26,033 nt of DNA from CAYQQU01 sp964419545 (GTDB lineage: Bacteria; Bacteroidota; Bacteroidia; Chitinophagales; Saprospiraceae): assembly GCA_964419545.1 (NCBI GenBank), contig CAYQQU010000073.1, positions 1 through 26,033 on the forward strand, read 5' to 3'. The notes under the pieces are model-generated. The model had not been told where the DNA came from. It made no database searches and saw nothing but the letters and a program-made list of their open reading frames with translations. Position 1 is the stretch's first letter, and every line of letters starts with the position of its first letter. The position numbers and the translations under genes were made by a program. Below, in pieces: positions 21,387-26,033 of the stretch.

Positions 21387-21920
21387 TCAGGCCTCTTCGC
21401 CGCGCTCTTCCAGTGCTTTGAGCAGGCCGCTGAGGGTGTTGCCGCCCGATTGCAGGGCGCTGATGACGTTTTTCATCGGCGACTGGAGCAGCCCGATCAG
21501 TTCGGCGAGGAGATCTTCCTTCGACTTAAGGGTCGAGAGGGTTTCGATCTGGTCATCGCCGATGAATACATCGGAATCGATATACGCTGCCTTGAGGAGC
21601 GGCCGCTCATTGGTCTTGCGAAATTCTTTGAGCAATTTTGCCGGCACGTTAGCCGTATCGGTAAACAGGATCGCCGTCGGGCCTTTCAGCGCTTCGAAAA
21701 GCGCGTTGTAATTGCGGTCTTCCGGCTTCGATTCCATCGCTTTTTTCGCCAGGGTATTTTTGATGACGCGCATCTCAATGCCCTTCTCGAAGCACTTACC
21801 CCGAAACTCATTGACCTGCGCAACCGTCATGGTGCTGGCGTCGGCGAGATAGAAAAATTGTATGTTGTCGAGTTTTTCCTGCAGTTCTTCGATAACCGCA
21901 GTTTTCTCTGCTTTAGTCAT
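21387..21920 (-). CDS. rplJ: 50S ribosomal protein L10
   Basis: L10 anchors the L7/L12 dimers to the ribosomal stalk base on 23S rRNA. The protein has 177 residues. The N-terminal RNA-binding domain begins MTKAEKTAVIEELQEKL and includes the conserved LRxxGxEMRVIKNTLAKKA-like part (here KGIEMRVIKNTLAKKAM). The C-terminal helix (about 140-177) is the L12-binding part. Only 21 bp separate it from rplA, so there is no room for the long L10 autoregulatory leader known from E. coli. The gene is probably translated from the rplKA message. The ATG start is preceded by A/C-rich sequence without a Shine-Dalgarno site. Confidence 0.97.
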   Translation of the reverse strand: MTKAEKTAVIEELQEKLDNIQFFYLADASTMTVAQVNEFRGKCFEKGIEMRVIKNTLAKKAMESKPEDRNYNALFEALKGPTAILFTDTANVPAKLLKEFRKTNERPLLKAAYIDSDVFIGDDQIETLSTLKSKEDLLAELIGLLQSPMKNVISALQSGGNTLSGLLKALEERGEEA

Positions 21921-21941
21921 GATTGGTTGGTTTTGGAAAGC

Positions 21942-22634
21942 TTACCGAATCGTTTTTGCATCCACCTTGATGCCGGGGCTCATCGTGCTGGCCACGGTCA
22001 CCGACTTCATGTACACTCCTTTGGCCGAGGACGGTTTCATGCGCATCAGCGTGGAGAGCAATTCGTTGGCGTTGTCGGTCAGCTTGTCCGGAGAGAAAGA
22101 GACCCGGCCGACGGAAGCGTGAATGATTCCGAATTTATCGACGCGGAAGGAGATCTTACCGCCTTTGACATCGGAGATCGCCGGCCCGATGTTGGGGGTA
22201 ACCGTACCGGTCTTCGGGTTCGGCATCAGGCCGCGCGGGCCGAGTATCCGGCCGAGGCGGCCTACTTTGGCCATTACCTGCGGCATAGCGATAACGACGT
22301 CAAAATCGACCCAGCCGTCCTGGATTTTTTGTACCAGATCGTCGAGCCCGACGTAATCCGCGCCGGCCGCTTTAGCTTCTTCTTCCTTATCGGGTGTGCA
22401 GAAAACCAAAACGCGTTTGGTCTTGCCGGTGCCGTGGGGCAGTACGGTCGTGCCGCGCAGCGCCTGGTCGGCCTTCCGGGGGTCGACGCCGAGCCGGATG
22501 TGGAGGTCTACCGAAGCGTCGAATTTCGCCGTATTCACATCTTTGACCAAAGACATGGCTTCGGGCAAGCTGTAGTGCTTGGTGCGATCCACCTTTTCGT
22601 TGGCGGCGGTCCGTTTCTTTCCTACTTTCGCCAT
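21942..22634 (-). CDS. rplA: 50S ribosomal protein L1
   Basis: L1 binds 23S rRNA at the mobile stalk near the E site and in many bacteria represses its own operon by binding the mRNA leader. The 230 residues are a normal length. Recognisable parts are YSLPEAMSLVKDVNTAKFDASVDLHIRLGVDP near the N-terminus, GRLGRILGPRGLMPNPKTGTVT in domain II, and the C-terminal VTVASTMSPGIKVD. An unusually long 185-bp gap with several stem-loops precedes it, and a short palindrome ends two bases from the ATG. This is the natural place to look for autogenous control. Confidence 0.98.
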   Translation of the reverse strand: MAKVGKKRTAANEKVDRTKHYSLPEAMSLVKDVNTAKFDASVDLHIRLGVDPRKADQALRGTTVLPHGTGKTKRVLVFCTPDKEEEAKAAGADYVGLDDLVQKIQDGWVDFDVVIAMPQVMAKVGRLGRILGPRGLMPNPKTGTVTPNIGPAISDVKGGKISFRVDKFGIIHASVGRVSFSPDKLTDNANELLSTLMRMKPSSAKGVYMKSVTVASTMSPGIKVDAKTIR

Positions 22635-22819
22635 TTCTCAAAGTTTTGAGGTGCTAACGTCCCGACTTGGTGACCGGGACTCCCTGCGTTTTTTACAAAT
22701 ATTGTTTGAGGACTGGGTTTGGGTGTGGTGCTTAAATCTCATGATTACATTACCCGTTGTTTTTCCCAAACGGCGTCCTGCGAATTTTCTGTCCGGCTCG
22801 TTCGCCGGGCATTTTATTG
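22635..22819 (-). promoter_or_regulatory. structured 185-bp leader between rplK and rplA
   Basis: Several stem-loops lie in this gap. GTCCGGC (22791-22797) pairs with GCCGGGC (22804-22810), including one G-T pair. GTTTGGG (22717-22723) pairs with CCCAAAC (22765-22771) over a long loop. GTCCCG (22659-22664) pairs with CGGGAC (22675-22680). Finally the near-palindrome CTCAAAGTTTTGAG (22637-22650) ends two bases before the rplA ATG. In E. coli the two genes are almost adjacent, so the gap is likely regulatory. No promoter consensus is seen. Confidence 0.45.
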
Positions 22820-23281
22820 TCAGTTATCGCTGCTGCTTTCGCCTTCCCAGGGCGGCGCGCCGTCCACCGTGATGCCCATGCTCCGGGCGGTGCCGGCCAC
22901 CATGCGCATGGCCGATTCGATGGTGAAGGCGTTGAGGTCCGGCATTTTGTCTTCCGCGATCTCGCGCACCTGGTCCCAGGTCACCTTGCCGACCTTGTTC
23001 CGGTTCGGTTCGGGAGAGCCTTTTTTCAGGTTGGCCGCTTTCATCAGTTGGATGGCGGCGGGAGGCGTTTTGATGATAAATTCGAAGGACTTATCCTTGA
23101 ACACCGTGATCACCACCGGCAGCAACTGTCCCTGCTGTTCCTGCGTTTTCGCATTGAAGCGTTTGCAGAATTCCATGATGTTGACCCCTTTGGCGCCCAG
23201 TGCGGGGCCGACGGGCGGCGCCGGGTTGGCCTGCCCTCCTTTAACCTGCAGCTTTATAAAAGTTTCTACTTCCTTTGCCAT
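22820..23281 (-). CDS. rplK: 50S ribosomal protein L11
   Basis: L11 binds the GTPase-associated centre of 23S rRNA and is needed for stringent-response signalling by RelA. The 153-residue protein has the classical N-terminal KLQVKGGQANPAPPVGPALG with conserved prolines, then GVNIMEFCKRFNAKT, and the C-terminal RNA-binding domain with AFTIESAMRMVAGTARSMGI. The C-terminal tail (PPWEGESSSDN) is a little longer than in E. coli. It follows nusG after 125 bp. A short palindrome (GTAAAG-C-CTTTAC) lies three bases upstream of the ATG. Confidence 0.98.
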   Translation of the reverse strand: MAKEVETFIKLQVKGGQANPAPPVGPALGAKGVNIMEFCKRFNAKTQEQQGQLLPVVITVFKDKSFEFIIKTPPAAIQLMKAANLKKGSPEPNRNKVGKVTWDQVREIAEDKMPDLNAFTIESAMRMVAGTARSMGITVDGAPPWEGESSSDN

Positions 23282-23284
23282 TGT

Positions 23285-23297
23285 GTAAAGCCTTTAC
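23285..23297 (-). promoter_or_regulatory. palindrome next to the rplK start codon
   Basis: GTAAAG and CTTTAC are separated by a single C and begin three bases upstream of the rplK ATG. The centre is too tight for a full hairpin, but a shorter stem, a dimeric protein site or a start-occluding structure is possible. Confidence 0.3.
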
Positions 23298-23332
23298 TTA
23301 GCCGTCCGATCGCTTGCGGGAAGCTGCTTCTT

Positions 23333-23349
23333 CGGCGCTGCTGGCGCCG
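23333..23349 (-). promoter_or_regulatory. GC-rich hairpin between nusG and rplK
   Basis: CGGCGC (23333-23338) pairs with GCGCCG (23344-23349) around a 5-base loop. No T-tract follows. It lies in the middle of the 125-bp nusG-rplK gap. Confidence 0.4.
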
Positions 23350-23406
23350 CCGGAGCACAAAAGCGAAGGACCGTCAGTTATACCAGATTGCCAGATCCTG
23401 GGAACG

Positions 23407-23955
23407 TCAGGACGTCTTTTCGACCTGCATGAAGTTGAGTTCCACTTCCGTTCCGCGCCCGAAGATCTTGACGATTACTTTCAGTTTTTTTCTTTCCTCG
23501 TTGACTTCCTGGATATCGCCCACAAATTCGCTGAAGGGTCCGTCGATGATTTTCACCGTTTCCCCGACGATAAAAGGTTCGATCAGCGCCTCGCCCGCGT
23601 CCTGTGATTCGTCAACTTTGCCGAGCATGCGATTGGCCTCGGAGGCGCGCATGGGTATAGGGTTGGTTTTTCCGAGGAAATGGATCACGTTGGGAATATT
23701 GGCGATGGTGGTTACCATCTCTCCGGAGAACTTGCCGGGCATCGCCTCGATCAAAATATAACCAGGCAGAATATTCCGTTCCGAGATCACTTTTTTGCCA
23801 TTGCGGATCTTGTAGACTTTTTCAGTGGGCACCAGCACCTGTGAGATCACCTCGCTCCAGTTGGAACGCTGTATCTCCAGCTCGATCCGTTCTTTGATCT
23901 TGCGTTCTTTCCCACTAATCACCCGCAATGAATACCACTTCTTTTCCTCGGACAT
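23407..23955 (-). CDS. nusG: transcription termination/antitermination protein NusG
   Basis: NusG binds RNA polymerase, suppresses pausing, and links polymerase to Rho or to the ribosome. The 182 residues comprise the NGN domain (KKWYSLRVISGKERKIKERIE at the start, then RNILPGYILIEA and IPNVIHFLG) and the C-terminal KOW domain (about 128-180, FIVGETVKIIDGPFSEFVGDIQEVN). It follows secE after 15 bp, so the two are co-transcribed as in most bacteria. Length and motifs are ordinary for the core NusG rather than a specialised paralogue. Confidence 0.97.
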   Translation of the reverse strand: MSEEKKWYSLRVISGKERKIKERIELEIQRSNWSEVISQVLVPTEKVYKIRNGKKVISERNILPGYILIEAMPGKFSGEMVTTIANIPNVIHFLGKTNPIPMRASEANRMLGKVDESQDAGEALIEPFIVGETVKIIDGPFSEFVGDIQEVNEERKKLKVIVKIFGRGTEVELNFMQVEKTS

Positions 23956-23970
23956 CAGTCTTTACTGTTT

Positions 23971-24159
23971 CTAGATCCCGTAGATCTGATCCAATACGCC
24001 TTTGGACACCAGGTCCATCACGAAGATGAGCAGCGCCAGGATCAGGGAAGCTACCAATACCAGGATGGTCGAGCTCTGGAGGTTGGGCCAGGAAGGCCAG
24101 GTCACCTTGTTGAGCAGCTCGTTATAGCTTTCTTTGATGTACAGAATTACCTTCTCCAT
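23971..24159 (-). CDS. secE: preprotein translocase subunit SecE
   Basis: SecE clamps the SecY channel of the Sec translocase in the inner membrane. This is the short one-helix form of 62 residues. It has an amphipathic N-terminal part with the conserved ELxKVTWPSW motif (ELLNKVTWPSW), then one membrane segment (about 31-50, ILVLVASLILALLIFVMDLV). It lies between tRNA-Trp and nusG, the standard location. The ATG is followed directly by the conserved helix, which supports the start. Confidence 0.96.
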   Translation of the reverse strand: MEKVILYIKESYNELLNKVTWPSWPNLQSSTILVLVASLILALLIFVMDLVSKGVLDQIYGI

Positions 24160-24257
24160 AATATGATTCCCCTTGCGGCCGGCCGCGGCCGCGCCGTTGG
24201 AGGCAGACCTTTAGTTGGAGTTTTCACCACAACACTCCGGCCGGCCGCCGTTAAAGA

Positions 24258-24332
24258 AGCAGGAGAGACAGGACTCGAACCTGCAACCTGCGGTTTTGGA
24301 GACCGCTGCTCTACCAATTGAGCTACTCTCCT
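24258..24332 (-). tRNA. tRNA-Trp (CCA) with two extra bases in the anticodon arm
   Basis: The acceptor stem AGGAGAG/CTCTCCT, the D-arm GCTC/GAGC, a 5-base variable loop and the T-arm with TTCGAGT are all normal; the discriminator base is G and no CCA is encoded. The anticodon CCA is flanked by the usual bases. However, the anticodon arm is 19 rather than 17 bases, GCGGT-CTCTCCAAA-ACCGC, so the loop has 9 bases or the stem carries a 2-base bulge. The total is 75 bases where 73 would be normal. It lies between tuf and secE as in other Bacteroidota. The call of tRNA-Trp is sure; its function in this form is not. Confidence 0.9.
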
Positions 24333-24362
24333 GTGTGTCGAAAAACGTCGCCGTTCTTTAAG

Positions 24363-24399
24363 CGAAAATTAAGCACCGCAACCGGGTGCTTAATTTTCG
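24363..24399. terminator. 15-bp perfect stem-loop between tuf and tRNA-Trp
   Basis: CGAAAATTAAGCACC (24363-24377) is a perfect reverse complement of 24385-24399, with a 7-base loop. On the minus strand it is preceded by a T-run and followed by CTTAAAG, so there is no classical U-tract after it, although the descending arm itself contains AATTTTCG. It may be a partial terminator after tuf or a processing site that frees tRNA-Trp. Confidence 0.6.
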
Positions 24400-24461
24400 A
24401 AAAAAGCGGGTATGTCAAAGTAACCTTCGGCGGCCGGCGCTCAGCCGACCCCGAAGTACAT

Positions 24462-25658
24462 TTAGTCCAGAATTTCAGTAACCTGACCGGCGCCGACGGT
24501 ACGGCCGCCTTCGCGGATGGCGAAGCGCAGGCCTTTTTCCATGGCGATCGGGTTGAGCAGATTCACTTCGAGGGTGACGTTATCACCCGGCATTACCATC
24601 TCTACGCCGTCGGGCAGCTTGACGTCGCCCGTTACGTCGGTGGTGCGGAAGTAGAACTGCGGGCGGTAGCCGTTGAAGAAAGGCGTATGACGGCCGCCTT
24701 CTTCCTTACCCAGCACGTAAACCTCGCACTTGAAGTGCATGTGCGGCGTTACGGAGCCCGGTACACAGATGACCTGACCGCGCTTGATCTGCGTCTTTTC
24801 AATACCGCGCAGCAGCAGACCGGCGTTGTCGCCGGCTTCGCCACGCTCCAGGATCTTGCGGAACATTTCCACACCGGTGATCGTCGAAGTCAGCGGCTTT
24901 TCGCCCGGCTTCATCATACCGACGATCTCTACCGGATCACCGACGTTGATCACACCGCGTTCGATACGGCCGGTGGCTACGGTGCCGCGACCGGTAATCG
25001 AGAAGACGTCCTCGATCGGCATCAGGAAAGGCTTATCGACGGCGCGCACCGGTTCGGGGATTTCGGCGTCGACAGCGTCCATCAGTTCCATGATCTTACT
25101 AACGGCGTCGGCGTCCCCTTCCAGCGCTTTGAGGGCGGAGCCCTGAACGACGGAGGCGTTGTCACCGTCGAACTCGTACTGGTCGAGCAGCTCGCGCACT
25201 TCCATTTCCACCAGCTCGAGCATTTCCTCGTCGTCGACGAGGTCGACTTTATTCATAAATACTACGATCTTGGGCACTCCGACCTGGCGCGCCAGCAGGA
25301 TGTGCTCGCGCGTTTGCGGCATCGGGCCGTCAGTAGCCGCCACCACCAGGATGGCGCCGTCCATCTGAGCAGCTCCCGTTACCATGTTTTTCACATAGTC
25401 GGCGTGACCGGGGCAGTCAACGTGTGCGTAATGACGCTTATCTGTTTCGTACTCTACGTGAGCAGTATTGATAGTAATACCCCGCTCTTTTTCTTCCGGA
25501 GCGGCGTCGATGGAATCATAAGTTTTCTTTTCTGCAAAGCCTTTTTCCGATAGAACAGTGGTGATCGCGGCCGTGAGGGTGGTTTTACCGTGGTCCACGT
25601 GCCCGATCGTTCCAATGTTAACGTGCGGCTTCGTTCTTTCAAATGTTGCCTTAGCCAT
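24462..25658 (-). CDS. tuf: elongation factor Tu
   Basis: EF-Tu brings aminoacyl-tRNA to the ribosome in a GTP-dependent way. The 398-residue protein is complete. The G domain has GHVDHGKT (19-26), DCPGH (81-85) and NKVD (136-139), and the switch I segment EEKERGITI is present. Domains 2 and 3 follow with GRGTVATGRIERG and PHMHFKCEVYVLGKEEGGRHTPF. The C-terminus TVGAGQVTEILD is typical. It lies between tRNA-Thr and tRNA-Trp. A Bacteroidota-type -7 box is found about 40 bases upstream of the ATG, so it may have its own promoter in addition to read-through from the tRNAs. Confidence 0.99.
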   Translation of the reverse strand: MAKATFERTKPHVNIGTIGHVDHGKTTLTAAITTVLSEKGFAEKKTYDSIDAAPEEKERGITINTAHVEYETDKRHYAHVDCPGHADYVKNMVTGAAQMDGAILVVAATDGPMPQTREHILLARQVGVPKIVVFMNKVDLVDDEEMLELVEMEVRELLDQYEFDGDNASVVQGSALKALEGDADAVSKIMELMDAVDAEIPEPVRAVDKPFLMPIEDVFSITGRGTVATGRIERGVINVGDPVEIVGMMKPGEKPLTSTITGVEMFRKILERGEAGDNAGLLLRGIEKTQIKRGQVICVPGSVTPHMHFKCEVYVLGKEEGGRHTPFFNGYRPQFYFRTTDVTGDVKLPDGVEMVMPGDNVTLEVNLLNPIAMEKGLRFAIREGGRTVGAGQVTEILD

Positions 25659-25698
25659 CGTTGTAGAATTTTGAGTACGATTTTTAAGTGATTAAAAT

Positions 25699-25730
25699 CA
25701 AAAATAACACGAGCCAAAGGAGAGCACGAA
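25699..25730 (-). promoter_or_regulatory. candidate Bacteroidota-type promoter of tuf
   Basis: Read on the minus strand, TATTTTTG (25706-25699) matches the Bacteroidota -7 consensus TAnnTTTG exactly. TTCG (25730-25727) stands 20 bases upstream, one mismatch from the -33 TTTG box. Transcription would start near 25692, giving a leader of about 34 bases. Confidence 0.45.
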
Positions 25731-25802
25731 GCTCCCGTATTTCCGAACCTCCGGATCAGAAGGCCCGGGAAGCAGGACACCGTTGGCCGTTTATTCACTG
25801 TG

Positions 25803-25874
<72 letters not shown>

Positions 25875-25981
25875 CTGGAACACACCCCGCTGCGCTCCTG
25901 CCCGCAAGGAACAAGGGGAGCAACATCGGCTGGTCATTAGTTATAACTTGCCTGGGTAAGACCGATGATGTCAAAAAATTG

Positions 25982-26033
25982 AGCGGGCGACGAGACTCGA
26001 ACCCGCGACCCTCAGCTTGGAAGGCTGATGCTC
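25982..26033 (-). tRNA. tRNA-Gly (TCC), partial at the right edge
   Basis: The 3' part of a tRNA is visible: the end of the D-arm (GAGC), anticodon arm TCAGC-CTTCCAA-GCTGA with anticodon TCC, T-arm GCGGG-TTCGAGT-CTCGT with two G-T pairs, acceptor 3' strand CGCCCGC and discriminator T. The 5' acceptor strand and most of the D-arm lie beyond the window. Confidence 0.93.

Noticed and set aside
21921..21941. L10-type autoregulatory leader before rplJ.
   Set aside because: Only 21 bp separate rplA and rplJ, which leaves no room for that structure.
24318..25553. A 411-codon open frame opposite tuf that also runs through part of tRNA-Trp.
   Set aside because: Antisense shadow of tuf; its translation has no recognisable domain.

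Overview
The window most likely comes from a GC-rich member of the phylum Bacteroidota, probably Saprospiria (Lewinella or Haliscomenobacter type). Several signs agree. There is a large secreted protein with a gliding-motility/type IX secretion C-terminal domain and an ATHNRAGEI start after the signal peptide. There is a periplasmic-TPR histidine kinase of a Bacteroidota type. No gene has a clear Shine-Dalgarno site. The order tRNA-Gly, tRNA-Thr, tuf, tRNA-Trp, secE, nusG, rplK, rplA, rplJ, rplL, rpoB, rpoC is also typical. The placement is inferred from gene content, since no rRNA is present.

Positions 1-5709 hold mixed genes. On the minus strand a TPR sensor histidine kinase abuts the first codons of a second gene, probably its response regulator, which runs off the left edge. 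On the plus strand follow der (ribosome-assembly GTPase) and the translationally coupled pair rmlC-rmlD, the last two steps of dTDP-L-rhamnose synthesis. A minus-strand ArsC-like thioredoxin-fold protein without the catalytic cysteine closes this part.

Positions 5998-12188 are all plus strand: a 939-residue cysteine-rich secreted protein with fibronectin-like repeats and a T9SS sorting domain, riboflavin synthase (ribE), an SDR oxidoreductase, and a fused two-domain CoA transferase whose start overlaps the SDR gene. Between this block and the convergent rpoC lie a 162-bp palindromic, MITE-like element and the rpoC terminator.

Positions 12476-26033 are the core transcription/translation cluster, all on the minus strand and read from right to left: tRNA-Gly (cut by the window edge), tRNA-Thr, tuf, tRNA-Trp, secE, nusG, rplK, rplA, rplJ, rplL, rpoB, rpoC. 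Protein products look intact and ordinary. The interest lies in the RNA: most larger gaps in the cluster contain strong stem-loops, and the tRNA-Trp gene carries two extra bases in its anticodon arm. I found no CRISPR array, transposase gene, prophage or obvious new multi-gene defence system.
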